A DNA stretch of 64,000 nucleotides, taken from assembly GCF_004114425.1 (NCBI RefSeq), contig NZ_RDQF01000023.1:1-64000 (forward strand), written 5' to 3'. The position numbers and the translations under genes are program-made. Shown piece after piece: positions 44,166-52,501 of this stretch (positions within the stretch are counted from its first letter, which is position 1; the number at the start of each line of letters is the position of its first letter). Below the pieces are notes generated by a model. The model was given only the letters and a program-made list of their open reading frames with translations. It did not search any database and was not told the origin of the DNA. Source of the stretch: Bradyrhizobium vignae. Its GTDB lineage: Bacteria > Pseudomonadota > Alphaproteobacteria > Rhizobiales > Xanthobacteraceae.

Positions 44166-45971
44166 ATGCGCAAGGTGCTACTGGCGACCTATCTCGGCTC
44201 TGCGGCGGCTCTCGCCGTCGGCAGCGCCTCAGCCAATGACGAGCTGATAAAGATGCAGCAGAACCCGAAGGACTGGGTGATGCCGGCAGGTGACTATGCC
44301 AACACCCGCTATTCCAAGCTGAACCAGATCAACGCTCAGAACGTCGGCAAGCTCCAGGTCGCGTGGACGTTCTCGACCGGCGTGCTGCGCGGCCATGAAG
44401 GCGGCCCGCTGATCATCGGCAACGTCATGTACGTCCACACGCCGTTCCCGAACAAGGTCTACGCTATTGACCTTTCCAACGAGAACAAGATCATCTGGAA
44501 GTACGAACCGAAGCAGGATCCGAACGTCATTCCGGTGATGTGCTGCGACACGGTCAACCGCGGCCTCTCCTACGGCGACGGCAAGATCATCCTGCATCAG
44601 GCCGACACCAACCTCGTCGCGCTCGACGCCAAGACCGGCCAGGTGGCCTGGTCGGTGACCAACGGCAATCCGGCGAAGGGCGAGACCGGCACATCGGCTC
44701 CGCTGGTCGTGAAGGACAAGGTCCTGGTCGGCATCTCCGGCGGTGAGTTCGGCGTGCAGTGCCACGTCACCGCATACGACCTCAAGAGCGGCAAGCAGGT
44801 CTGGCGCGCCTATTCCGAAGGTCCGGATGACCAGATCAAGTTCGATCCGGCCAAGACGATGTCGCTCGGCAAGCCGGTCGGAGCCGACTCCAGCTTGAAG
44901 ACCTGGCAGGGCGATCAGTGGAAGATCGGCGGCGGCTGCACCTGGGGCTGGATGTCCTTCGATCCCGCTCTGAACACGGTGTACTACGGATCGGGCAACC
45001 CCTCGACCTGGAATCCGAAGCAGCGTCCGGGTGACAACAAATGGTCGATGACCATCTTCGCGCGCGACGCGGACACCGGCACGGCCAAGTGGGTCTACCA
45101 GATGACGCCGCACGACGAGTGGGACTATGACGGCGTCAACGAGATGATCCTCACGGATCAGCAGATCAACGGCCAGCCGCGCAAGCTGCTGACTCATTTC
45201 GACCGCAACGGCCTCGCCTACACCATGGACCGCGAGAACGGTGAACTGCTGGTCGCCGAGAAATACGATCCGAAGGTGAATTGGACCTCCGGCGTCGACA
45301 TGAACAAGAGCTCTCCGACCTATGGCCGCCCGAAGGTGCTCGACGCAGCTTCGACGGACAAGGCGGGCGAGGACGTCAACGTGAAGGGCATCTGCCCGGC
45401 CGCGCTCGGCACCAAGGACGAGCAGCCGGCAGCCTACTCGCCGGAAACGCAGCTGTTCTACGTTCCGACCAACCACGTCTGCATGGACTACGAACCGTTC
45501 AAGGTGAGCTACACCGCGGGCCAGCCCTATGTGGGCGCGACGCTCTCGATGTATCCGCCGCAGGGTGAAAGCCACATGGGCAACTTCATCGCCTGGGACG
45601 GCAAGACCGGCAAGATCGTCTGGTCGAACAAGGAGCAGTTCTCGGTCTGGTCGGGTGCGCTCGCAACGGCCGGCGGCGTGGTGTTCTACGGCACGCTCGA
45701 AGGCTATCTGAAGGCGGTCGATGCCAAGTCCGGCAAGGAGCTCTACAAGTTCAAGACTCCCTCCGGCATCATCGGCAACGTCACCACCTATGAGAACAAT
45801 GGCAAGCAGTACGTTGCCGTGCTCTCCGGCGTGGGCGGCTGGGCCGGCATCGGTCTGGCGGCAGGTCTGACCGATCCGACCGCAGGTCTCGGCGCCGTCG
45901 GCGGCTACGCGGCCCTCAGCAACTACACGGCGCTCGGCGGCACGCTGACCGTGTTCTCGTTGCCGAACTAG
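44166..45971 (+). CDS. xoxF: Lanthanide-dependent methanol dehydrogenase XoxF
   Basis: 601 residues, the typical XoxF length. Signal peptide to GSASA, eight-bladed PQQ propeller, vicinal disulfide Cys126-Cys127 (VMCCDTVNRG) and the lanthanide signature Asp320 and Asp322 in DEWDYDGVNEM. It oxidises methanol (and formaldehyde) in the periplasm, passing electrons to the cytochrome XoxG encoded next. The ATG at 44166 is chosen because GGAGG sits 8 nt upstream; an ATG at 44160 is only two nt from it. Residues such as WDYDGVNEMILTD and GVDMNKSSPTYGRPKV place it with XoxF of the type 5 clade. Confidence 0.97.
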   Translation: MRKVLLATYLGSAAALAVGSASANDELIKMQQNPKDWVMPAGDYANTRYSKLNQINAQNVGKLQVAWTFSTGVLRGHEGGPLIIGNVMYVHTPFPNKVYAIDLSNENKIIWKYEPKQDPNVIPVMCCDTVNRGLSYGDGKIILHQADTNLVALDAKTGQVAWSVTNGNPAKGETGTSAPLVVKDKVLVGISGGEFGVQCHVTAYDLKSGKQVWRAYSEGPDDQIKFDPAKTMSLGKPVGADSSLKTWQGDQWKIGGGCTWGWMSFDPALNTVYYGSGNPSTWNPKQRPGDNKWSMTIFARDADTGTAKWVYQMTPHDEWDYDGVNEMILTDQQINGQPRKLLTHFDRNGLAYTMDRENGELLVAEKYDPKVNWTSGVDMNKSSPTYGRPKVLDAASTDKAGEDVNVKGICPAALGTKDEQPAAYSPETQLFYVPTNHVCMDYEPFKVSYTAGQPYVGATLSMYPPQGESHMGNFIAWDGKTGKIVWSNKEQFSVWSGALATAGGVVFYGTLEGYLKAVDAKSGKELYKFKTPSGIIGNVTTYENNGKQYVAVLSGVGGWAGIGLAAGLTDPTAGLGAVGGYAALSNYTALGGTLTVFSLPN

Positions 45972-45990
45972 GCCTCGCTCAGCATCGCTC

Positions 45991-46020
45991 CGGCGCGTGG
46001 AATCACCTCCACGCGCCGGG
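45991..46020 (+). promoter_or_regulatory. Strong stem-loop between xoxF and xoxG
   Basis: CCGGCGCGTGG (45991-46001) pairs perfectly with CCACGCGCCGG (46010-46020) around an 8-nt loop. There is no T-run, so partial termination or 3'-end protection of the xoxF message is likely, which would let xoxF be expressed above xoxG. Confidence 0.65.
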
Positions 46021-46054
46021 TCGTCTCCACCGAACGCCTTCGAGGAAAACTCTC

Positions 46055-46579
46055 TTGCGTAAAATCTGCTCTGTCGTTGCTGTGATGATGATCTTCGTTG
46101 CGTCCGGAGGCGTAGCGGTCGCGGAGGGTCCGGGCGACCCGACCGCGGTGAAGAAGGAAGATGACGGGAAGTGGCTCGATAAGGAGGGAAATCCCACCTA
46201 CAAGATTTCGGCCGACGGCACCGTGGACTGGTTCACCTATTCCGGATACCGCCGCTATCACTCGGACTGCCATGTCTGTCATGGCCCCGACGGCATGGGC
46301 TCGACCTATGCCCCGGCGCTGAAGGATTCGCTGAAGACGATGAGCTATGGCGACTTCCTCGGCGTCGTTGCCTCCGGCCGCAAGAACATCTCGACGGCCT
46401 CCGAGAACGTGATGCCGGCCTTCGGCGATAATCCGAACGTCGCATGCTACATGGACGATCTCTACGTCTATCTGCGCGCCCGCTCCACCGAAGCATGGGG
46501 CCGGCAGCGTCCCTCCAAGAAGGAGGAGAAAACGGAGGCCTACACCAAGGCGGAAGACGCCTGCATGGGCAAGAAATGA
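46055..46579 (+). CDS. xoxG: Cytochrome c XoxG, XoxF electron acceptor
   Basis: 174 residues. It starts at a TTG with GAGGAAA upstream; no better ATG precedes the signal peptide (VVAVMMIFVASGGVAVA). One haem site Cys72-x-x-Cys75-His76 (DCHVCHGPDGMG) and a probable axial Met in NVMPAFG. The Lys/Glu-rich N- and C-terminal arms are typical for XoxG. It accepts electrons from XoxF, one gene upstream, and is part of xoxF, xoxG, GSH-formaldehyde dehydrogenase, gfa order. Confidence 0.93.
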   Translation: MRKICSVVAVMMIFVASGGVAVAEGPGDPTAVKKEDDGKWLDKEGNPTYKISADGTVDWFTYSGYRRYHSDCHVCHGPDGMGSTYAPALKDSLKTMSYGDFLGVVASGRKNISTASENVMPAFGDNPNVACYMDDLYVYLRARSTEAWGRQRPSKKEEKTEAYTKAEDACMGKK

Positions 46580-46640
46580 ACGCTACGAGGACTGCCGAGA
46601 CTACCTCTTGGCGTCCTGCGAGAATCTGAGGAGTTCTAAG

Positions 46641-47750
46641 ATGAAGACACGTGCCGCCGTTGCTTTCGAAGCCAAGAAGCCGCTCGAGATCGTCGAGGTC
46701 GATCTGGAAGGCCCGAAGGCCGGCGAAGTCCTGGTCGAGATCAAGGCGACGGGCATCTGCCATACCGACGCCTACACGCTCGACGGCTTCGACAGCGAGG
46801 GAATCTTTCCGTCGATCCTGGGACATGAGGGAGCGGGCATCATCCGCGAGATCGGCCCGGGCGTGACCTCGGTTAAGCCGGGCGATCACGTCATCCCGCT
46901 TTACACGCCCGAATGCCGGCAGTGCAAAAGCTGCCTCAGCCAGAAGACCAATCTCTGCACCGCGATCCGCGCGACGCAGGGCAAGGGCGTGATGCCTGAC
47001 GGCACCAGCCGCTTCTCCTACAAGGGCAAGCCGATCTACCACTACATGGGCTGCTCGACCTTCTCGAACTTCACCGTGCTGCCCGAGATCGCGGTTGCCA
47101 AGATCCGCGAGGACGCACCGTTCGACAAGAGCTGCTACATCGGCTGTGGTGTCACCACCGGGGTCGGTGCCGTGGTCAACACTGCCAAGGTCACGCCGGG
47201 CTCCAACGTGGTCGTGTTCGGCCTCGGTGGCATCGGCCTTAACGTCATCCAGGGCGCGAAGATGGCCGGCGCCGACAAGATCATCGGTGTCGACATCAAC
47301 GACTCCAAGGAGGAATGGGGCCGCAGGTTCGGCATGACCGACTTCGTCAACCCGAAGAAGATCACCGGCGACATCGTTCAGCACCTCGTCGGCCTAACCG
47401 ATGGCGGTGCCGACTACACCTTCGACTGCACCGGCAACACCACCGTGATGCGCCAGGCGCTGGAAGCCTGCCATCGCGGCTGGGGCACTTCGATCATCAT
47501 CGGCGTCGCCGAAGCCGGCAAGGAGATCGCCACCCGCCCGTTCCAGCTCGTCACCGGGCGCAACTGGCGCGGCACGGCCTTCGGCGGCGCGCGCGGGCGC
47601 ACCGACGTGCCGAAGATCGTCGACTGGTACATGAACGGAAAGATCCAGATCGATCCGATGATCACCCACGTGCTCAAGCTCGAAGGGATCAACAAGGGTT
47701 TTGACCTCATGCATGAGGGCAAATCCATTCGTTCAGTCGTCGTGTACTAG
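46641..47750 (+). CDS. S-(hydroxymethyl)glutathione dehydrogenase (class III alcohol dehydrogenase)
   Basis: 369 residues. Catalytic zinc ligands Cys40 (GICHTD), His62-Glu63 (GHEGAG) and Cys169 (YIGCGVTTG); structural zinc Cys92, 95, 98 and 106 (ECRQCKSCLSQKTNLC). NAD fold GLGGIGLNVIQGA. It oxidises the formaldehyde-glutathione adduct to S-formylglutathione, which FghA (18651) then hydrolyses. Upstream xoxF/xoxG make the formaldehyde and downstream gfa forms the adduct. The start ATG at 46641 follows GAGGAGTTCTAAG. Confidence 0.96.
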   Translation: MKTRAAVAFEAKKPLEIVEVDLEGPKAGEVLVEIKATGICHTDAYTLDGFDSEGIFPSILGHEGAGIIREIGPGVTSVKPGDHVIPLYTPECRQCKSCLSQKTNLCTAIRATQGKGVMPDGTSRFSYKGKPIYHYMGCSTFSNFTVLPEIAVAKIREDAPFDKSCYIGCGVTTGVGAVVNTAKVTPGSNVVVFGLGGIGLNVIQGAKMAGADKIIGVDINDSKEEWGRRFGMTDFVNPKKITGDIVQHLVGLTDGGADYTFDCTGNTTVMRQALEACHRGWGTSIIIGVAEAGKEIATRPFQLVTGRNWRGTAFGGARGRTDVPKIVDWYMNGKIQIDPMITHVLKLEGINKGFDLMHEGKSIRSVVVY

Positions 47751-47783
47751 CTCGAAAGCCATCACACCAAGGAGGATCGACCC

Positions 47784-48347
47784 ATGACTGTTGCACTCCA
47801 TCCCTCGATCGACAACGGCATCAAACAAGGCACCGGCAGCTTTGCCGGCGGCACGCTGGTCTGCAAATGCAACGACCATCCGGTCAAGGTCGGCATCAAA
47901 GGCGACGTCGCGCACAATCACGCCTGTGGCTGCACCAAATGCTGGAAACCGCAGGGCGCGATCTTCTCCGTCGTCGCCGTGGTCCCGCGCCAGAACGTCA
48001 CCGTGCTCGAGAACGGCGATAAGCTCCAGATCGTCGATCCCTCCGCGGTGATCCAGCGCTACGCCTGCAAGGCCTGCGGCACGCACATGTACGGCCGGAT
48101 CGAGAACAAGAACCATCCGTTCTATGGCCTCGATTTCATCCATCCCGAATTGTTCCAGGAGCAGGGCTCGCAGGCGCCGCAATTCGCCGCCTTCGTCTCC
48201 TCGGTGATCGAATCGGGCGTGAAGCCCGAGCAGATGGCCGGCATCCGCTCGCGGCTCAAGGAGATCGGCCTCGAGCCTTATGACTGCCTGTCGCCGGCGC
48301 TGATGGACGCGATCGCGACGCATGTCGCGAAAGCCAAAGCCGCCTAG
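47784..48347 (+). CDS. gfa: Glutathione-dependent formaldehyde-activating enzyme Gfa
   Basis: 187 residues. Zinc-binding cysteines are visible in LVCKCNDHPV, HACGCTKCWKP and YACKACGTHMYG, the complete Gfa set. It speeds the condensation of formaldehyde with glutathione to S-(hydroxymethyl)glutathione. It lies 33 nt after the dehydrogenase with AAGGAGGATCGACCC before its ATG. Confidence 0.96.
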   Translation: MTVALHPSIDNGIKQGTGSFAGGTLVCKCNDHPVKVGIKGDVAHNHACGCTKCWKPQGAIFSVVAVVPRQNVTVLENGDKLQIVDPSAVIQRYACKACGTHMYGRIENKNHPFYGLDFIHPELFQEQGSQAPQFAAFVSSVIESGVKPEQMAGIRSRLKEIGLEPYDCLSPALMDAIATHVAKAKAA

Positions 48348-48603
48348 GCAGCCTGCCTGAGCTGGCTGGGCGGCCCGAGCCCTTGGCCAGACCTTCTGCG
48401 GCTCGCTGGCGCCTATTGCCACCCGCGAGCCGCACGGGTCCCCGGTCCGGGACCACCGCGGCGATGCCGCCGTTTCTGCACCACGCATATGTGAGGGCCA
48501 TCAGCTCCTCAGTCCTGGTCTCTGAATGACTGCGCAGGGCCGTCTGCTTCCGGCTTGAAGTTCGCGGTGCTTGCGTTCTCCCTCCCTCGACTGAGGCATC
48601 CTG
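48348..48603 (+). other. Gene-free region between gfa and its terminator
   Basis: About 256 nt with no plausible protein. The terminator at its end implies that it is transcribed as a long 3' UTR of the xoxF operon or contains a separate small RNA. Confidence 0.4.
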
Positions 48604-48640
48604 CTTCGTCCGCAGTCTTCCTGGCGGACGAAGCCTTTTT
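48604..48640 (+). terminator. Strong rho-independent terminator
   Basis: CTTCGTCCGC (48604-48613) and GCGGACGAAG (48624-48633) form a perfect 10-bp stem with a 10-nt loop, followed by CCTTTTTC. It stands 257 nt after the gfa stop and most likely ends the xoxF-gfa transcription unit or a small RNA. Confidence 0.88.
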
Positions 48641-48942
48641 CGCGCCGGTTTCGTAAGCACGCGGCATGAAGCCGCGCCCAGCTTTTGACAAACCATCGAT
48701 GCAATCTTTTCCCGGTGAGAACACTCGGCTGTGAACGCCGGGCCGGAGCGGTCTCTGCTACGATCGCGCCGTCACGATGCCGCGCGAACTACAATCAATT
48801 AAGAACAAAACGGGAGGTATCGAGCATATCCAGACATCGCCATTGGTGTTCCTGCCACGTTTCGGGATTTGCCCGCGCGGGGTGACGGCAGGATGTGGCG
48901 AGACGATGCAAGAACCGTCGCCGACCGGCGACGAGGACTTTG

Positions 48943-48968
48943 AATTTTGCATGCTAATTTTGCATGCT
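48943..48968. repeat. Perfect tandem 13-nt repeat upstream of molybdo-enzyme genes
   Basis: AATTTTGCATGCT occurs twice head to tail with no spacer (48943-48955 and 48956-48968). Each copy has the GCATGC palindrome. It ends 21 nt before the ATG of the 2Fe-2S subunit, so it lies in the promoter/leader and is AT-rich against its surroundings. It could be a tandem operator. Confidence 0.7.
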
Positions 48969-48989
48969 TATGAAGAGCGAGGGACGATC

Positions 48990-49442
48990 ATGATCAAGGT
49001 AAAGATCAACGGCCAGGAACAGAGCTGGGACGGCGACCCGGATCTCCCGCTACTCTGGTTCCTGCGTGACGAGGCCGGGCTGACCGGCACCAAATACGGC
49101 TGCGGCCAGGCCCTGTGCGGTGCCTGCACCGTCATCGTCGACAAGGAAGCGGTTCGCGCCTGCGTCACGTCGGTCAACGACGTTGCCGGACGCGAGGTCA
49201 CCACGATCGAGGGATTGCACCCCAACGGCGATCATCCGGTGCAGAAGGCTTGGCGCCAGGTCAACGTGCCCCAATGCGGCTTCTGCCAGACCGGCCAGAT
49301 CATGCAGGCCGCAGCCCTCTTGATGGACAACCCAAAACCCTCGCATGACCAGATCCGCGAGGCGATGTCCGGCAACATCTGCCGCTGCGGCTGCTACCAG
49401 CGCATCGAGAACGCCGTCCATCTCGCATCGACGGGAGTGTGA
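48990..49442 (+). CDS. 2Fe-2S subunit of a molybdenum hydroxylase (IorA-like)
   Basis: 150 residues. Plant-type ferredoxin site Cys in YGCGQALCGACTV and the following RACVTS, then the second cluster site CGFCQTGQ with CRCGCYQRI. This is the two-cluster small subunit of xanthine-oxidase-family enzymes such as isoquinoline 1-oxidoreductase or aldehyde oxidase. It passes electrons from the molybdenum subunit encoded 1 nt downstream. Longer frames back to 48777 have no family sequence; the ATG at 48990 is right. Confidence 0.93.
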   Translation: MIKVKINGQEQSWDGDPDLPLLWFLRDEAGLTGTKYGCGQALCGACTVIVDKEAVRACVTSVNDVAGREVTTIEGLHPNGDHPVQKAWRQVNVPQCGFCQTGQIMQAAALLMDNPKPSHDQIREAMSGNICRCGCYQRIENAVHLASTGV

Positions 49443-49443
49443 C

Positions 49444-51756
49444 ATGAATTTCATCGACAATCCCCGCAAGCTTCGCGGCTTCGAAAAGCATATCGGGATC
49501 CAGAAGGTCTCGCGCCGCAGCATCCTGAAGGGGCTCGGCGTCACCGGCGGCTTCGTGCTCGCCGCCCCCGTGATGTCGCGCCAAGCGCTCGCCTATGAAA
49601 CCGGTGCCGGCAAGATGCCTCACGGCGTCGTGGTCGATCCGCGCGTGTTCGTTTCGGTCGGCCAGGACGGCATCGTCACCATCATCGCGCACCGTTCGGA
49701 AATGGGCACCGGCGTGCGCACCAGCCTGCCGCTGATCGTCGCCGAGGAGATGGAAGCCGACTGGTCCAGGGTCAAGGTGCAGCAGGCCCATGGCGACGAG
49801 GTCAGGTTCGGCAACCAGGACACCGATGGCTCACGCAGCACGCGGCACTATTTGATCCCCATGCGCCAGATCGGCGCCTCCGCCCGCACCATGCTGGAGC
49901 AGGCCGCTGCAAAGCGCTGGGGCGTGCCGGCGACCGAGGTCAAAGCCGTCAATCACGAGGTCGTTCACAGCGCCAGCGGACGCAAGCTCGGCTTCGGCGA
50001 GCTCGCCGCCGATGCCGCCAAGGAATCGGTGCCGAGCATTGAAAGCCTCAAGCTGAAGGATCCCAAGGACTTCCGTTATCTCGGCAAGGGACAGGTCGGC
50101 ATCGTCGATCTTCACGACATCACCACCGGCAAGGCGCGTTATGGCGCGGATGTTCGCTTGCCTGGCATGAAATATGCCGTGATCGCGCGCCCGCCGGTGA
50201 CGGGCGGCAAGCTGGTCTCGTTCGATCCGGACGCGGCGCTGAAAGTCCCCGGCGTCGAGAAGGTGATGCAGGTGCGCGGCTGGCCATGGCCGTCGAAGTT
50301 CCAGCCGCTCGGCGGCGTTGCCGTGATCGCGCGCAACACCGGCGCGGCGATCAAGGGACGCGACGCGCTGAAGCTGGTCTGGGACGACGGTCCGAACGGC
50401 AAATACGACTCGGTCGCCTACCGCAAGGAGCTCGAAGAGGCCTCGCGCAAGCCTGGCCTCGTGCTGCGCCAGGAGGGCGATGCGGAGGCTGCCCTCAAGA
50501 GCGCCGACAAAGTGATCGTCGGCGAGTACTACATCCCGCATCTCGCCCATGTCGCCATGGAGCCGCCGGTGGCGGTTGCCGACGTCAAGGGCGACAAGGC
50601 GGAGATCTGGGCGCCGGTGCAGAGCCCCGGCGGCACGCGCGAGGACGTCGCCAAGACGCTCGGCATTCCCGAGGACAACGTCACCGTCAATGTGACGCTG
50701 CTCGGCGGTGGGTTCGGCCGCAAGTCCAAATGCGATTTTGCGCTCGAAGCCGCGCTCTTGTCGAAGGAGCTCGGTGCGCCGGTGAAGGTGCAGTGGACGC
50801 GGGAGGACGACATCCACAACGGCTTCCTGCACACCGTCTCGGTCGAGCGGATCGAAGCCGGTCTCGACAAGAACGGCAAGGTGATCGCTTGGCGCCACCG
50901 CAGCGTGGCTCCCAGCATCGCCTCGACCTTTGCCGCCGGCACGGTGCATCAGGCACCGTTCGAGATCGGCATGGGTCTCGTCGATATGCCCTTCGAGATC
51001 GCCAACATCTCCTGCGAGAATCCGGAAGCAGCCGCACATACCCGCATCGGCTGGTTCCGCTCGGTCTCGAACATCCCGCGTGCCTTCGCCGTGCAGTCGA
51101 TGGTCGCCGAGATCGCGCAAGCCACCGGCCGCGACCAGAAGGACATGCTGCTCGAGCTGATCGGCTCGCCGCGCATCGTCAAGCCCAACGTGAAGGACCT
51201 GTGGAACTACGGCGAACCCCAGGACAGCTATCCGATCGACACCGCGCGCCTGCGCAAGGTGGTCGAACTGGTCGCCGAAAAGGGCGAATGGGGCCGTCAG
51301 GTGCCGAAGGGCCACGGCCTCGGCATCGCCGTGCACCGCAGCTTCGTCAGCTACATCGCAACCATCATCGAGGTTGCCGTCGACGACAAGGGCAAGCTGA
51401 CGGTGCCTCGGGTCGACACCGCGATCGACTGCGGCACCTATGTCAACCCCGAGCGCATCGCTTCGCAGATCGAGGGCGCGGCGATCATGGGGCTCAGTCT
51501 CGCCAAGTACGGCGAGATCACGTTCAAGGACGGCAAGGTGCAGCAGAAGAATTTTGACGACTTCCAGGTCATCCGAATGGACGAGTCCCCACTGGTGACC
51601 AACGTCTACATCGTGCCGCCCGGACCCGACACGCCGCCGAGCGGCGTCGGCGAGCCCGGTGTTCCCCCGTTCGCACCGGCCCTGATCAATGCGATCTTCG
51701 CCGCGACGGGAAAACGCATCCGCTCGCTTCCGATCGGCAAGCAATTGGAGGCATAG
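49444..51756 (+). CDS. Tat-exported molybdopterin subunit of a molybdenum hydroxylase (IorB-like)
   Basis: 770 residues. Twin-arginine signal SRRSILKGLGVTGGFVLAA, then molybdopterin-binding domains with EMGTGVRTSLPLIVAEEM, LGGGFGRKSKCDF and the catalytic Glu737 in SGVGEPGVPPF. Periplasmic, like the isoquinoline/aldehyde oxidoreductases of this type, which lack the FAD subunit and give electrons to a cytochrome. In this island an aldehyde or N-heterocycle oxidising role is plausible; formaldehyde is possible but unproved. No dedicated cytochrome c gene is adjacent. Confidence 0.93.
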   Translation: MNFIDNPRKLRGFEKHIGIQKVSRRSILKGLGVTGGFVLAAPVMSRQALAYETGAGKMPHGVVVDPRVFVSVGQDGIVTIIAHRSEMGTGVRTSLPLIVAEEMEADWSRVKVQQAHGDEVRFGNQDTDGSRSTRHYLIPMRQIGASARTMLEQAAAKRWGVPATEVKAVNHEVVHSASGRKLGFGELAADAAKESVPSIESLKLKDPKDFRYLGKGQVGIVDLHDITTGKARYGADVRLPGMKYAVIARPPVTGGKLVSFDPDAALKVPGVEKVMQVRGWPWPSKFQPLGGVAVIARNTGAAIKGRDALKLVWDDGPNGKYDSVAYRKELEEASRKPGLVLRQEGDAEAALKSADKVIVGEYYIPHLAHVAMEPPVAVADVKGDKAEIWAPVQSPGGTREDVAKTLGIPEDNVTVNVTLLGGGFGRKSKCDFALEAALLSKELGAPVKVQWTREDDIHNGFLHTVSVERIEAGLDKNGKVIAWRHRSVAPSIASTFAAGTVHQAPFEIGMGLVDMPFEIANISCENPEAAAHTRIGWFRSVSNIPRAFAVQSMVAEIAQATGRDQKDMLLELIGSPRIVKPNVKDLWNYGEPQDSYPIDTARLRKVVELVAEKGEWGRQVPKGHGLGIAVHRSFVSYIATIIEVAVDDKGKLTVPRVDTAIDCGTYVNPERIASQIEGAAIMGLSLAKYGEITFKDGKVQQKNFDDFQVIRMDESPLVTNVYIVPPGPDTPPSGVGEPGVPPFAPALINAIFAATGKRIRSLPIGKQLEA

Positions 51757-51804
51757 GGCATGATCCGGAAAAGTGGACACCGGTTTTCCGGATAGATCAT
51801 GCCC
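51756..51804. repeat. Short copy of the GCATGATC dyad repeat
   Basis: Arms GGGCATGATC (51756-51765) and GATCATGCCC (51795-51804) with an inner CCGGAAAA/TTTTCCGG stem. It begins inside the stop codon of the molybdenum subunit gene. Same family as 28581-28690. Confidence 0.65.
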
Positions 51805-51890
51805 AACCAAGGGAGCGCGATAGATGTCTATCGCGCTTCGGAACACAAGCGGCCTCGCGCCGTTTGCATCGATCTGACAGGAGCAGATCG

Positions 51891-52148
51891 ATGACCAACA
51901 TCTCCAAGGCGCTCGCAGTCTCGCTGTCGAGCGCCTTTCTTTTGACCACCACTGGTGCGTTTGCCCAGACCAACACGACGCCGCCGACGACCGCCACGCG
52001 GCCGACAGCGCCCGATCAGAACTCGCTTCCCAACGCCAATGCCCCGCCCGCTTCGACCACCCAGACCACGGGGCAGCACAATCCGGACCCGAAGGTTCGC
52101 GAAATGAACCAGAAAGAGAAGGGCAAGGTGGAGCGCGAGGGGAAGTAG
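51891..52148 (+). CDS. Small exported Pro/Thr/Asn-rich protein
   Basis: 85 residues from the ATG at 51891 (AGGAGCAGATCG upstream). Signal peptide to GAFAQ, then a disordered Thr/Pro/Asn-rich chain and a charged end (NPDPKVREMNQKEKGKVEREG). No domain. Low-complexity periplasmic proteins of this sort are frequent in Bradyrhizobium; no function is proposed. Confidence 0.65.
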   Translation: MTNISKALAVSLSSAFLLTTTGAFAQTNTTPPTTATRPTAPDQNSLPNANAPPASTTQTTGQHNPDPKVREMNQKEKGKVEREGK

Positions 52149-52205
52149 GCTTTGCAGGCAGCGCCGTTATGGCCACGGTCCACATCCTCGCCGGTGCCAA
52201 TTGAT

Positions 52206-52395
52206 GTACCCTCTCCCCCTGTGGGAGAGGGCCGCGAGGCTGGGTGCCACGATCTCGCTTGGGTGAGGGGTTTGCCTCCGCAACAACGGGTCGCACTCGT
52301 TACTCGCGGAGAAAACCCCTCATCCGGCGCTTCGCGCCACCTTCTCCCACATCCGCCTTCGCCAGGGCTTCGGCGGACATGAGGGGAGAAGGAAG
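52206..52395. repeat. Cluster of intergenic palindromic repeats
   Basis: A CCCTCTCCCCCTGTGGGAGAGGG palindrome near 52209 is followed by the exact 35-nt repeat shared with 28737-28771 at 52314-52348 and by a hairpin (CCGCCTTCGCC...GGCTTCGGCGG) at about 52351-52377. Nothing coding is seen between 52149 and 52501. Confidence 0.65.
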
Positions 52396-52501
52396 ACAGC
52401 GCGCCACAGCAAAAATGCGGCGGGCGTTGCCGTCCGCCGCATTCGCCACCCCCCGGCTGCTCCGCTTCTTTCGATCCGCCCGCGGAGCTATTTCTGCGGA
52501 G

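Noticed and set aside
48501..48724. Overlapping short minus-strand frames between gfa and the molybdenum hydroxylase
   Set aside because: Two frames of similar length overlap, neither has a ribosome site or family features, and both cross the strong terminator.
49831..52296. 821-codon minus-strand frame opposite the molybdenum subunit
   Set aside because: Mirror of a well-supported gene; no domains and low-complexity composition.
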